DNA from: Gemmatimonadaceae bacterium
Lineage (GTDB): Bacteria > Gemmatimonadota > Gemmatimonadetes > Gemmatimonadales > Gemmatimonadaceae
Length of the DNA stretch: 64,000 nucleotides
Assembly: GCA_011525845.1 (NCBI GenBank)
Contig: WYBP01000003.1
Coordinates: 1 to 64,000 of the forward strand
Direction: 5' to 3'
In this document: positions 8,286 to 18,500 of the stretch, in pieces
How positions within the stretch are numbered: position 1 is the first letter of the stretch
Layout: each line of letters starts with the position of its first letter
Notes under the pieces: model-generated
Database searches by the model: none
The model's input: the letters and a program-made list of their open reading frames with translations, nothing else
Told to the model about the DNA's origin: nothing
Position numbers and translations under genes: made by a program

Positions 8286-8456
8286 GTGCAGTCTTACGTC
8301 ATGGGTATGAACGTCCTCGTGTTCTGCGTGGCGTTCTGGACCGCGCTGATCTACGGCGCGATGACCCGGGACTGGCTGGGCTCGGTGCTCTGGCTCACCC
8401 TCGGCTTCGCCGCCCTCACGGCGCGGCGCCTGACGCCGCAGCGGGACGAGGAGTAG
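8286..8456 (+). CDS. Small membrane protein (56 aa)
   Basis: A short coding region with GTG at 8286, preceded by GGAGG at 8277-8281 (4-base spacing); ATG codons at 8301 and 8307 are alternatives. The product has two hydrophobic segments (VLVFCVAFWTALIYG and WLGSVLWLTLGFAALTA) separated by a short polar turn, and a charged tail. It ends just before a strong terminator. It could be an independent small gene or the tail of the ATP-grasp operon, 184 bases upstream. No family recognised. Confidence 0.5.
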   Translation: MQSYVMGMNVLVFCVAFWTALIYGAMTRDWLGSVLWLTLGFAALTARRLTPQRDEE

Positions 8457-8464
8457 GACGACCG

Positions 8465-8502
8465 GACGCCCCGACGCGCGCAGGTGCGCGCGCCGGGGCG
8501 TC
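8465..8502. terminator. Bidirectional hairpin terminator
   Basis: A 16-bp inverted repeat with one mismatch and a 4-base loop, between the plus-strand small gene and the convergent fasciclin gene. Confidence 0.75.
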
Positions 8503-8504
8503 GT

Positions 8505-9056
8505 TCACTTGGCGGCTGGCAGGAGCACCGCGTCGACCACGTGGACCCATCCGTTCGACGCGCGCACCGACGCCACCACCTTCGCGCCGCCGATCCAGAA
8601 GGCGCCGTCCTTCTTGGTGATCGTCTCGCGTCCGCCGTCCACCATCCCGACCGACTGGCCGTCCTGGAAGAACTCGACGTCGAGTGCCGAGGTCGTCACG
8701 TGATGGTGCAGGATCGTCTTGAGCTTGCTCTTGTTCTCGGGCTTGAGCAGGTCCTCCACCGTGCCGGCGGGGAGCTTCTCGAACGCCGCGTTCGTGGGCG
8801 CGAAGACCGTGAACGGTCCGGCGTTCGCGAGCGAGTTCACGAGGTCGGCGGCCTTGAGGGCCGTCACCAGCGTCGTGTGGTCCTTCGACCCGACGGCGAC
8901 CTTCACGACATCGGGCTGGGAGACGTCGTCCTGCACGGACGCCTGGTCGCCCTGCGGTGGGAGCTCGCCGGCCTCGCCACCCCCGCCGCCGTCGGCGGGG
9001 GCGCAGGCGAGCAGGGCGAGGACGGTGAATGCGGCGAAGTGTCGGAGAGCGGGCAT
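8505..9056 (-). CDS. Fasciclin-domain lipoprotein
   Basis: A 183-residue protein with a lipoprotein signal (ALLAC, Cys at about 17), a Gly/Glu-rich linker and one fasciclin (FAS1) domain from about residue 50. Diagnostic stretches are TTLVTALKAADLV, GPFTVFAPTNAAFEKLP, LLKPENKSKLKTIL, HHHVT and the closing NGWVHVVDAVLLP. FAS1 domains mediate adhesion to surfaces or carbohydrates. The protein is expected on the outer side of the envelope as a single-domain lipoprotein. The gene is transcribed alone, between two hairpins. Confidence 0.9.
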   Translation of the reverse strand: MPALRHFAAFTVLALLACAPADGGGGGEAGELPPQGDQASVQDDVSQPDVVKVAVGSKDHTTLVTALKAADLVNSLANAGPFTVFAPTNAAFEKLPAGTVEDLLKPENKSKLKTILHHHVTTSALDVEFFQDGQSVGMVDGGRETITKKDGAFWIGGAKVVASVRASNGWVHVVDAVLLPAAK

Positions 9057-9212
9057 GGCGGGCCTCGAGTGGTAAAGGTGCAGGTTGTGCGCACCTTATG
9101 GTGCCCCCGCCGGCCGCTTCCCGCAGTCGGGACTCCCCATCGGCTGCGTAGGAGATTCGACTAGGGGAATCGCGAAGTTCGCACCGCAGGCCGCGAACGC
9201 GGGACGACGAAA

Positions 9213-9242
9213 AGGGCCCGGTCCATCGCTGGACCGGGCCCT
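9213..9242 (-). terminator. Rho-independent terminator of the M14/penicillin acylase operon
   Basis: A perfect 12-bp stem (AGGGCCCGGTCC and its complement) with a 6-base loop. Read on the minus strand it is followed by TTTT (bases 9213-9210). It lies 58 bases beyond the M14 stop. Confidence 0.85.
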
Positions 9243-9300
9243 CTCCGCGCCTGGGGCGCGCCCTCCGTCGGCGTCCCGTCGGCGGCTCGTCGGCGGTTCG

Positions 9301-12300
9301 TCAGCGCCCCACGCCGAGGTCGTTCCAGTGCAGGATGCTGTTGAAGCCGAGGAAGAAGGTGCCGTGCGTCTGCCACCGCCAGAACGGACGGATACCGAAC
9401 ATCACGACATGCCCCGCCCCCACCGGAGCGTCCACCACCTGGGCGCGGCTGGCGAGACCCTCGCCGCCGGCGAGCGTGCCCGAGAGCAGGATCTCCGCCG
9501 GGTTGGAGGGGAAGCTGAGGACGACGCGCGGGCGGTCCGCGAGCGCGCCGCCGGCACCGGGCCCACCGGCTCCGCCAGGGCCACCGCCCGGACCCGCACC
9601 TTCGCCCGCGGCCTCACCGGCCGCAGCCGCCGGCGCGGCACCCGCGGCACCCGCGGCGCCGCGACCGCCGGCCGCCGCTCCTCGACCACCGGCGGGTGCT
9701 CCGGCCGCAGCGGCAGCCGGACGACCGCCCGCTGCGGCGGCCCCTGTCGCGGCAGCGGTTCCCTCGACCGCGTTCCAGTCCCAGGCCGAGATCGTGAGCT
9801 TGTTCGCCATCGGCGTCGTCTGCTGTGCCGTGCTCGACCCACCGCCGCCGAAGCCGCCGAACCCGCCGCCCGCGATGCCTCCCGCGTTGATCACGGGCGC
9901 CTGGTTGAAGTAGACCGGCACCTGCCCCTGGAACCCGTACGTGATCGGGCTCCGCTTGTCGGCCACGATGCCGCGCATCACGGAGCCGCGCGCGAAGAGG
10001 CCGGCCGGCTCCTCGATGGTGATCCCGGTCGTGAGCTTGTACTCCGGGAAGATCGTCGACGTGGAGCCCTCGACGATGAGCGTCCCGCCGGCCTGCACGA
10101 ACTTGTAGAGCTCCTGCAGCCCCTCGTAGCCCATGCCACCGCGGATGTCATCCGTCTCGTCGATCCCGCCGAGGTTCGGCGTCTCCGCCGACTTCTTGTA
10201 CGGCACCGGGGTCTTCCCCGTCATCGCGATCCCCTGCACCTGCGAGGTCGCCGAGCCGCCCACGTGCGGGAAGATCAGCACGTCGTACTTCGCGCGCAGG
10301 TTCCCCTCGCGGAGCTTCTGGTCCGAGAAGTAGGTGTACGGCACGCCATAGGTGTCGAACGCTGCACGCACCCACCCCTCGTCCTGCGTGCGCTGCCAGC
10401 TGTGGATGTAGCCGATGCGCGGCACGTCGAGGTCGTGCTGCTTGACCGTCGGTGCGGTCGCCATCGCGACACCGGTGAGGCCGAGCTCGGTGAGCACCGG
10501 ACCGACGACGGCGGCGTTGGCATTCGGGATGATGAACGCGCCGGCGCGGAACTTCCGCCCCGCCGCCTCGAAATCCTCCTGCGCGGCGGACATCTGCACG
10601 TCCTTCAGCCGGAACCGCATCGTGACGAGGTTGTTGTCGGTGGTGTGGTCAACCACCACCACGTTCCCGCTGCCCACGATCCCGCCCGGCGCCTTCGTCA
10701 GGCCGGTCATCTTCGTCATCTTCTGGCCGAAGACGCTCGTGTCCGTCACCGGGGAGATGACGACGTTGCGCATCAGCTGGAAGGTCCACCCCGTGTCGTC
10801 ATAGGGACGCGGGTTGGACGGGGAGAAGTTCTGGATGGAGAAGTACATGTCCGCGAGCGTGCGGTAGGGCTGGTCGCCGCGCACGATGTAGTCCCCCTTC
10901 TCCACGCGCATGCTCCCCACCGTGAAGCTCGCGTCCGCCACGTGGATCTCGAGGCCCTGGCGGTAGAGCTCGTTCACCGCATCCACCGCGTCCGCCTTCC
11001 GGCGCTGGCCGGCGGGGATCACCCAGGCGTACGTCGGGCCCGCGCGGCCCTTCTCGATGGACCGCTTGTTCTTGAGCCAGTAGTTCTCGAGGTAGAGCTT
11101 GCGGTTCTTGGCGAAATGGTCGAGCGAGTAGAGCACGCCCGACTGGCCGATGTTCACCGAGTTGCGCGGGCCCCACTTGATCGAGGGGAGCGGCGGGTTC
11201 GGGCGGAACCACTCCTTGCTCGTCGTGGTCGCGCCGACGCGGAGGTTGGCGTTGTTGTCGGGGCCGTAGCTCTGCACCTCGTAGAAGCGCCCGATCGCGT
11301 TGTGCGCGTGGGCGGCGAAGAAGAGGTAGTTCGGGGTCCAGCCATCATAGAAGCCGTAGGTCCAGACACCGGGCACGCCGCGCTTGGTCAGCTCCATCAC
11401 GTCGGCCTGCGCCATCGTCCACCACTCGGTCACCGTGATCGGGTCGAGCCACTCGTTGTACGGGCCCGTGCCCGTGGACGAGTAGAGGTACGACACCGAC
11501 TCGTGCAGGTCGTGCATCACCTGCGGCGTCCAGTGCAGGAAGGTCTTGTTGACGCTCCGGGTCAGGGTGAGGAACTGCCCCATCCCGTCGCGGTTGTTGT
11601 CGTGCGCGACGTACTTGCCCCAGTACATCAGCGGGAGGCGGGCCTCGCCGGTGGGGCGCTTCTTGTTCCAGTAGTAGGTGTCCACCTGCTTCTCGCGCCC
11701 GTCCACCTCGAGCACGGGCGTGATGAAGGTGATGACATTCTTGCGGATGTTGTCGTAGAAGGGCGTCTCGGTGACGGCCAGCCGGTAGGCCAGCTCCATC
11801 AGCATCTCCGGTCCGCCGGTCTCCGTGGAATGGAGGCCGCTGGTGAGCCAGTAGATCGGCTTCGCGGTGTTGAGCAGCTCCTGCGCCTTCGCCTCCGACG
11901 TCCGGCGCGGATCGGTGAGCTCGTTGAGCATCCCGCGATAGCGGTCGAGGTCCCGGATCGTCTCGGCGTCCGCGACCGCGAGCACGTACATGTCGCGCCC
12001 CTCCTCGGAGGTCCCGATCTTCCAGACCTTCACGCGGTCGGAGGCGGCGTCGAGCGCCTCGTAGTAGCGGTGGATGTCCTTCGCGTAGGTGAGCTCCCCC
12101 GGCGTGCCGACGATGCGGCCATGGAACTTGAGGGGGGAGGGTACCGTCTCGGACGCCGGCAGGTGGTCGACGAGATCCGTCGTGATGCGCGCGTCCTGGA
12201 GGTGTTCCTTGATCTTCGCGGTGTACTCCTTGTCGATCGCCTGGGTGCCCTGCGCACGGGCCGTGGTCGCGACGATCGCGAGGCCGGCGACGAGGGCGGC

Positions 12301-12339
12301 GCCAAGGCCGAGGGTCCTGCTGGCACGAACGAATGACAT
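9301..12339 (-). CDS. Secreted M14-family zinc carboxypeptidase-like protein
   Basis: A 1012-residue protein whose start at 12339 gives a clean signal peptide (about 1-29, cleavage after ARA). The frame is open well upstream, but that part overlaps the neighbouring gene. The M14 domain shows HSTE (H170, E173) and a second zinc histidine in MHDLHES (276-280), plus HDNNRDGMG. A long C-terminal half resembles a class-I glutamine-amidotransferase-like fold (DVLIFPHVGG, GGTLIVEGS). It contains an Ala/Gly-rich low-complexity insert of about 100 residues before the conserved end. Substrate is probably peptides outside the cell. It lies 83 bases downstream of penicillin acylase on the same strand and likely shares its transcript. 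Confidence 0.88.
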   Translation of the reverse strand: MSFVRASRTLGLGAALVAGLAIVATTARAQGTQAIDKEYTAKIKEHLQDARITTDLVDHLPASETVPSPLKFHGRIVGTPGELTYAKDIHRYYEALDAASDRVKVWKIGTSEEGRDMYVLAVADAETIRDLDRYRGMLNELTDPRRTSEAKAQELLNTAKPIYWLTSGLHSTETGGPEMLMELAYRLAVTETPFYDNIRKNVITFITPVLEVDGREKQVDTYYWNKKRPTGEARLPLMYWGKYVAHDNNRDGMGQFLTLTRSVNKTFLHWTPQVMHDLHESVSYLYSSTGTGPYNEWLDPITVTEWWTMAQADVMELTKRGVPGVWTYGFYDGWTPNYLFFAAHAHNAIGRFYEVQSYGPDNNANLRVGATTTSKEWFRPNPPLPSIKWGPRNSVNIGQSGVLYSLDHFAKNRKLYLENYWLKNKRSIEKGRAGPTYAWVIPAGQRRKADAVDAVNELYRQGLEIHVADASFTVGSMRVEKGDYIVRGDQPYRTLADMYFSIQNFSPSNPRPYDDTGWTFQLMRNVVISPVTDTSVFGQKMTKMTGLTKAPGGIVGSGNVVVVDHTTDNNLVTMRFRLKDVQMSAAQEDFEAAGRKFRAGAFIIPNANAAVVGPVLTELGLTGVAMATAPTVKQHDLDVPRIGYIHSWQRTQDEGWVRAAFDTYGVPYTYFSDQKLREGNLRAKYDVLIFPHVGGSATSQVQGIAMTGKTPVPYKKSAETPNLGGIDETDDIRGGMGYEGLQELYKFVQAGGTLIVEGSTSTIFPEYKLTTGITIEEPAGLFARGSVMRGIVADKRSPITYGFQGQVPVYFNQAPVINAGGIAGGGFGGFGGGGSSTAQQTTPMANKLTISAWDWNAVEGTAAATGAAAAGGRPAAAAAGAPAGGRGAAAGGRGAAGAAGAAPAAAAGEAAGEGAGPGGGPGGAGGPGAGGALADRPRVVLSFPSNPAEILLSGTLAGGEGLASRAQVVDAPVGAGHVVMFGIRPFWRWQTHGTFFLGFNSILHWNDLGVGR

Positions 12340-12422
12340 GCGGTCTCCGTCAGGTGGGACTGCGGTGATGGCTGCAGGTGCAACGGCTACATGATCGTCT
12401 ACGCGCGCCGACGGCCGAGTGC

Positions 12423-14972
12423 TCACCGGGGGACTCCCGTGCGCTCGGCCCCTCCGCGAACGGCCGGGCCCGGGGTGAGCCGCAGGCGCGATTCGGTGGC
12501 GGATTCCACGGCGGAGCGGGAATAGAAGACCGGGAAGTACCGGTCGTTCGCCCAGGCGGTGAAGAGATCCCGGTAGTGCGGGCTCGCCGGATCGCCACTC
12601 TGGCCCGGCGTGTTGGTCCCCACCGCGGAATCCCAGTCGGCGAGGTCCACCACGATCCGGAACGACGCGCCGCTCGTCTGGTTGTCGCCGTTCCCCGTGG
12701 CGTTGAGCGTCACCCCGTAACCCCCGCGCGGGGCCGGCCCCACGTCGATCTGGCGCCGTACCTCTGCATTCACGGCACCGCTCAGCGGGTGCCGTATCAG
12801 GGCGTGCTTGTACCCGGGCTGGCCATAGCGCCAGGCCGCGGGGTCCGCGCCGAAGCGCTCCGTGAGCGCGGCGACCGAGGCGGCGAGGGTGCGGACGAGC
12901 ATCGAGTCGCGCGCCGCCACGGGATCCGCGCCGAACTCCCCCGGCGGCGCGATGAGCCACCCCACGGTGCGGCGGAGCGCGACCGAGCGCACGAGCGCGC
13001 GTTCCGCGGGCCTCACCATCCTCTCGTACGTCGCCGCCTTGAGCCGCGACTCCCATTCCACGTAGAGGCCCGCCTCCGCCGACTCGCGCGCGAGCACGCG
13101 ATCCCAGGCGAGCAGCCGGCGGCGGAGGGAGTCCAAGCGCGCGTCGGCGACACGCAGGTCGCGGAGCAGCGGCACGAGCTGCCGCGCGGGGATGGAGAGC
13201 TCGTCCGTCTGGAGGCGCATCATGTCGGCCACCGAGTGCTGCCGGCCGCCGCCCAGGACCTCGTTGGCCCGCGCCCAGCGATACGGGTCGGCCCACGAGA
13301 AGCCGATCGCATCCATGTGGGGATATCCCGGCGGGATCAGCTCGTTGTTCGCGGTCGCGAAGAAGCCTGCGTCCGGGTTCACGACGTGCGGCTTCTCGAG
13401 GATGTCGAGATAGCCATCCCACTCGAAGCGTCCATCGCCCGGCACGGGCACGAGCCCACTGAAGTTCCGGCGACGTGGTGCGATCCCCACCGACTGCCAA
13501 CCGATCGTGCCGGTGCGGTCGGCCCAGATCATGTTCTCGCCCGGGATGTGCGAGTAGCGATTCGCCTCGCGGAACTCCGCCCAGGTGCGCGCCTGGTCCA
13601 TCCGCAGGCTGCTCAGGTACGGTGCGCCGCCGATCTCCATCCAAGCGGCGCGCACCGCGAAGGCGCGGTTCCGCGCGCGGTTCTCCGAGACCACGGGCCC
13701 GTGGCGCGTGTAGCGGTGGCGGACGATGGTGTCCGCGCGTCCCTTCACGCGGATCGTGTCCACGATGCTGCGCATCCGTTCCCACTCGCCGCGGAACCGA
13801 TAGCGATCCGGATCGGCGGGGTCGGTCTCGTAGACGAGCAGGTCCTCGCCGTCGGTGGAGAAGATCGTGAGGCCCCACGCGCCGTGCTCGTTGTGCCCGA
13901 TGCTGATCCCCGGGAGCACCGGCTCCCCACCACCGATCACGTTCCAGCCCGGCCCCACGAGGTGCACCCAGTAGCGCAGCGAGGGCGCGGAGTGCGCGCG
14001 GTGCGGGTCGTTCGCCATGATCGGGGAGCGGCTCTCGGTGCGCGCGCCCGAGACCACCCAGTTGTTGCTGCCGATGTCGAACGCATCGTGCGTCCAGCTC
14101 TCTGAGGTCGGGGACTCGCGGACGGGGAGCGCCTCCGGATCCTGCGACGGACGTGCGGGTGCGCTCGCGCGCGCCGACGGGATCACATCCTCCGGCATGA
14201 AGCGCAGCGGCGCGCGGAAGGCGTCGTACGTCGCGAGGATGTTGGGTGCGAGCAGCGCCGCGTCGATCCCCTCGGCGAGCGTGAGGTCGGGATCACCCGG
14301 GCCGTACGAGCCGAGGAACTTCACGCGCGCCGCGCCGTGTGCGGCGACGGCGCGGCCCGTGCTGAGCTCCTCGCCGATGTTCCCGAGCAGCCCCTGGTGG
14401 CGGGAGATCACGTCCGCGGTGGTCCAGTGCTGCGGTCGCGTGCCGAGGAGCCGGAACTCGAGGGGGAGGGACGCGGGGTCGGCGTTCGCCTGGTCGATGT
14501 ACGCATTCACGCCGGCGACGAAGGCGCCGATGATCGCACCACCGCGCGGATGGTAGTGGTCGAGCTCGCGCGCGAGGTCGCCGCGGAACTTGAAGAGCCT
14601 CGCCCCGATGTCACGCGCGAGCTCGCGCGGCCCGAGCCACTCGGCCACCGTTCCCGTCGCCTGCCGGCGCCAGACCTCGAACTGGAAGAGCCGGTCGCGT
14701 GCGGCGGCCCATCCCTGCGCGAAGAAGAGGTCGTGCTCGGTGCTCGCGTAGATGTGGTTGATGCCCCAGCGGTCGCGGAGGATCTCCACGGGCTGTTCGA
14801 GGCCCCGGATCGCGAGCCGCGTGCTGTCCTGCGCGCCGGCCGCGGCTGGGGCGATGGCGGATGCCGCGACCACGAGGGCGAGCGCCGCGACGAGCGTCGT
14901 GGCCAGCCGTACCGTGCGTGGCGCGCTAGGAGTCGTGAACGTCCGGCACGAGAATCCAGGGAAGATGGGCAT
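12423..14972 (-). CDS. Penicillin acylase family amidohydrolase (Ntn hydrolase)
   Basis: An 849-residue secreted precursor, start at 14972 chosen because a Tat/Sec-like signal (basic stretch, hydrophobic run about 25-45, AGA cleavage) follows. The family is self-cleaving: the nucleophile Ser302 begins GSNNWVVSG, giving alpha and beta chains. The beta chain carries NDPHRAHSAPS, HNEHGAWGLTI and an RHGPV motif typical of the fold. Members hydrolyse N-acyl groups of beta-lactams, acyl-homoserine lactones or acylated amino acids, so quorum quenching is possible. The actual substrate cannot be told from sequence. It is followed by the M14 peptidase gene, suggesting extracellular amide/peptide scavenging. 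Confidence 0.9.
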   Translation of the reverse strand: MPIFPGFSCRTFTTPSAPRTVRLATTLVAALALVVAASAIAPAAAGAQDSTRLAIRGLEQPVEILRDRWGINHIYASTEHDLFFAQGWAAARDRLFQFEVWRRQATGTVAEWLGPRELARDIGARLFKFRGDLARELDHYHPRGGAIIGAFVAGVNAYIDQANADPASLPLEFRLLGTRPQHWTTADVISRHQGLLGNIGEELSTGRAVAAHGAARVKFLGSYGPGDPDLTLAEGIDAALLAPNILATYDAFRAPLRFMPEDVIPSARASAPARPSQDPEALPVRESPTSESWTHDAFDIGSNNWVVSGARTESRSPIMANDPHRAHSAPSLRYWVHLVGPGWNVIGGGEPVLPGISIGHNEHGAWGLTIFSTDGEDLLVYETDPADPDRYRFRGEWERMRSIVDTIRVKGRADTIVRHRYTRHGPVVSENRARNRAFAVRAAWMEIGGAPYLSSLRMDQARTWAEFREANRYSHIPGENMIWADRTGTIGWQSVGIAPRRRNFSGLVPVPGDGRFEWDGYLDILEKPHVVNPDAGFFATANNELIPPGYPHMDAIGFSWADPYRWARANEVLGGGRQHSVADMMRLQTDELSIPARQLVPLLRDLRVADARLDSLRRRLLAWDRVLARESAEAGLYVEWESRLKAATYERMVRPAERALVRSVALRRTVGWLIAPPGEFGADPVAARDSMLVRTLAASVAALTERFGADPAAWRYGQPGYKHALIRHPLSGAVNAEVRRQIDVGPAPRGGYGVTLNATGNGDNQTSGASFRIVVDLADWDSAVGTNTPGQSGDPASPHYRDLFTAWANDRYFPVFYSRSAVESATESRLRLTPGPAVRGGAERTGVPR

Positions 14973-15081
14973 CAGCGTCGGGTGGGGGAGGGGCTGCGAA
15001 CATGCGTCGCGCGTGCGCCGATGGCAACGCGCCGATGCCGGCGCGCCGATGGCACCGCGCTCCGTGATGCATATTCCGTCC

Positions 15082-15447
15082 ATGCCCCCGGACCCGCTCG
15101 CCCGGCTGCGCAAGATCTGCCTCGCCCTCCCCCAGGCGAAGGAGGTGCCCGCGTGGGGCACCTCCACCTTCCGCTGCGGGAAGATCTTCGCGATGTACGC
15201 CCATCCGGACGACCATCACGGCGGCGGTCGCCACGGCGTCTGGCTCAAGGCGGCGCCCGGGAACCAGCGCCTGATGGTCGCCGACCGCCCGGACCGGTTC
15301 TTCGTGCCGCCCTACGTGGGCCCCAGCGGGTGGATCGGCGTCTGGATCGACAAGCGACCCTCCTGGAAGGAGGTGGCGATGCTGGTCGAGGAGTCGTGGC
15401 GGCTCGTGGCGCCGAAGAAGGTGCTCAAGGCGTACGACGCTGAATGA
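15082..15447 (+). CDS. MmcQ/YjbR-family protein
   Basis: About 121 residues. It starts with MPPDPLARLRKICLALPQAKE, has the family's WGxxTFR-type segment (AWGTSTFRCGKIFAMY), a VWLKAAPGNQRLMVADRPDRFFVPPYVG stretch and the ending WRLVAPKKVLKAY. The fold is a CyaY-like DNA-binding-type domain, but the cell role of the family is not established. ATG 15082 is preferred; an in-frame ATG at 15067 would add five residues, and neither has a Shine-Dalgarno sequence. It is divergent from penicillin acylase and closed by a strong terminator. Confidence 0.85.
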   Translation: MPPDPLARLRKICLALPQAKEVPAWGTSTFRCGKIFAMYAHPDDHHGGGRHGVWLKAAPGNQRLMVADRPDRFFVPPYVGPSGWIGVWIDKRPSWKEVAMLVEESWRLVAPKKVLKAYDAE

Positions 15448-15448
15448 C

Positions 15449-15480
15449 GAGCGGGGCGGCCCGGATGGGCCGCCCCGCTC
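15449..15480. terminator. Bidirectional hairpin terminator
   Basis: A perfect 14-bp stem (GAGCGGGGCGGCCC and complement) with a GGAT loop, directly after the YjbR-like stop and 27 bases from the convergent TonB-receptor stop. Confidence 0.85.
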
Positions 15481-15507
15481 GCTTCCTGCCTGTGCGATCT
15501 CAGACCA

Positions 15508-18500
15508 TCAGAACGCGTACCGCAGCCCCGCCTGGATCTGGCGCGGGTCGCCGAGCCCGCTGCGGATCGTCCCGTCGAAGTTGAAGAGGAGCGACCCGAA
15601 CGCCGGGTCGCGGAAGTTGTTCCGGCCGAGGACGTTGAACACCTCGACGATCGCCTCGATCGTCTGCCCGTTCCCCAGCATGAAGGGACGGCCGAGCCGG
15701 AGGTCCCAGCTCGCGTACTCGTTGGCCCGGCGCAGCGTGTTGCGCTCGAGGATGGTGCCGTTCGCGCAGATGCGGTCCCCGGCGGTCGCCGCGCGCATCC
15801 CCGACGGGGCGTTCGCCACGCACGACTCGCTCATCGGCTGCGCCGAGGCGTACGAGAACCGGTTGTTGAGCAGGAACCCGTACGGGAGGCGCGAGAGCAG
15901 GTAGCCGTTCAGCCGGTGCCGCTGGTCGCGGTCACTGTACCCCCACTCCGCGTCGAGCCGGTCCGCGCGTGCGTAGCGGAAGGTGAAGGGGTCGCGCTCG
16001 TTGTCGTCGTCCGACTTGTCCGTGGCGTAGGTGTAGTTGATCTCGAACTGGTTGTTCGCGCTCGCCTTCCGCGCGAGGCCGATCGTCACGCCGCGGTACT
16101 GGCTGCTGGCGCTGCTCTCCACCGTGGTGAGCGTCGAGATGCCGTTGCCGCCGGGGAGGCCGGTGCTCCATGGATTGCCGAACACGCCGTCGTTCCGGTT
16201 CACGAAGCGCGTGAGCCGGTCCGTGTTGGCGAAGGTCACGGCGATCGAGCCGGTGAGTCCGGTGCCGCCGAGCGCGCGCTCGTACGCGGCCGTCGCGCTC
16301 ATCGTGCGCGGATTCCGGAAATCCTTGTCCACGATGAAGATGTCCGGCAGGAAGGGCACGCCGGCGGGGGCCGGGAGCAGCTGGTCGATGTTCGGCGGCG
16401 CGCCGAGCACACCGGTGAGCGCCGAGTTCCGGAACATCGTCTGCCCCACCGAGCCGTTGTTGTTGCGGACCGACGCGAAGTTGAGCGCCGCGATGCGCGC
16501 GTTGTAGATGCCGGCGCTCAGGCGCACCACCTCGGTGCCGTTCCCCGAGCGGTCCCAGGCCAGGCCGAGGCGCGGCTGGATCATCGCCATGTCCGACGGG
16601 ATCTTGCCGTCCGAGGGGAACTCGTACGTCCCCGTCCCGTTCGTGACGCTCTGGCCGATGAACGGGGAGAAGAACACGGTCGAGGGGGGCGTGATCATGC
16701 CCGGCTGCTTCTGTCCCTCGAGCCGGACGCCGTAGTTGAGCGTCAGGTTCGACGTCGGCTTCCAGGTGTCCTGGATGAAGACGCCGAGGTCCATCTGCTT
16801 GAGCTCCTGCGTGCCCGACTCCTCGACGGTGAGCCCGCCGACGCCGGCCTGCTGGAGGTAGAGGAGCACGGGACCGGTGATCGTCTGTCCGCCGGGGCAT
16901 GAGCCGGTGAGGCTGCTCCCCGGGAGGCCAGAGCACTCGACGTACCCGTTGCCGTTGTTCGCGTAGTTGATGAAGCCGTTCACGCTCGAGAAGATGAACC
17001 GGCCGTTCGCGAACCCGATGAAGGTCTGCACGGAGTTCACCATGTTCACCTCGGCGCCCACCTTGATGAGGTGGTTCCCCTTCACGATGCTCACGTTGTT
17101 GAGCAGCTGGAGGCGGGTGTCGTAGTACTTCACCGGGATGAAGAAGGGACGCCCGATGCGGAAGGCGTTCCCGAAGTCCATGGCGATGTCCGGGAAGTCG
17201 CGGCCGCTCGGGAGCGTGGGCGCGTCGTAGTCGCGCGGGCGGTCCTCACGGGCCACCTGGAAGCGGAACTCGTTGGCGACCGTGTTGGAGAGCTGGCTCG
17301 TGAGCTGGCCGCTGAGCGCGTTGCTGGAGCCCTTCTCGATCGCGTTCGCGCTGCGTCCCCAGGTGTCGACGTCGAAGGTGCCGTTGGTCTGCTGGTTGTT
17401 CGTGTAGTTGTACTTGAACGAGGCGAGGTGCCGGTCGTTCAGGCGCCAGTCGACCTTGGCGAGGAAGACCTGCGCGTCGTTGGTGCGGGCGATCGGCCCG
17501 AAGTCGTTGGCGAGCGCGCCGCCGAACGCGGTGGAGAGGTAGTTGGTGAGCGCCGTGAACTCCGCGCTCGCCGGCCGGCTCTTCTGCTTGGTCTCCTTGA
17601 ACGCCTGCTGGTCGTAGGCGGTGAAGAAGAAGACCTTGTCCTTGATGATCGGGCCGCCGAGGGTGAAGCCGAACTGGTGCTGGCTGAAGTCGGGGGTGAG
17701 GCTGAGTCCGTTCCCCTTCAGGTCGCTGGAGAGGGCGCCGTCCTTGCCGAAGTAGTGCACGGTGCCCTTGAGCGTGTTCGTGCCGCTCTTGGTGATCACG
17801 TTCACGAACCCGCCCGCCGAGCGCCCGAACTCCGCGTTCGCACCCTGGCTCGTCACGACCATCTCCTGCACCGCGTCGAGGTTGAAGGTGAAGGCCGGCC
17901 GCTGGCCGCCGCGCTGCTCGCCGAAGAAGGGGTTGTTGTAGTCGGCGCCGTCGACGCTGACGTTGTTGAAGATCCCGCGCTGGCCGGCGACGGAGAGCAC
18001 GTCGCCGTCGGGGCCCTGCGTGACCGCGACGTTCGGCGTGACGAGCGTGAGCGCGAGGTAGTTGCGCCCGTTGTTCGGGATCCCGGCCACGGCCGCCTCG
18101 GCAACGGTCGTCGCATTCACGGTCTTGGACGCGTCCACCGGGGTCGTCACGGTCTGGTCGATGCGCACCGCGTCGAGCTGCTGCGCCGTGCGCTTGAGCG
18201 CGAAGGGCGCGGCCTCGAACACCTGGCCCACCCGCACGATGATGTCGCGCTGGGCGGCGCCCTCATAGCCGAGTGCCCGCACCGTCACCTCGTAGCGGCC
18301 GAGGGGGAGGAGGGTGCCCACGTAGAGCCCGGTCGCCGTGGTGCGCACCGTGCGCGTCACGTTCGTCTCGGCGTTCCGCATGGTGACCGTCGCGTCGGCG
18401 ACGGGGGCACCGGCCTCATCGGTCACCATCCCGCGGATGATGCCGGTGGTGGCCTGCGCCTGCGCCTGGAGCATCGCGGGCAGCAGGAGCGCGAGCGCGA

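Noticed and set aside
9089-9104. Short hairpin GCACC/GGTGC upstream of the fasciclin gene
   Set aside because: Five-base arms are expected by chance in this base composition, and no other riboswitch feature is seen.
9085-12336. Long plus-strand open frame opposite the M14 peptidase
   Set aside because: Arg/His/Val-rich translation with no domain, mirrored on a strongly supported gene. Typical of antisense frames in very GC-rich DNA; the same applies to 12378-14105, 17071-18873, 18902-21250, 27701-31108 and 32542-35208.
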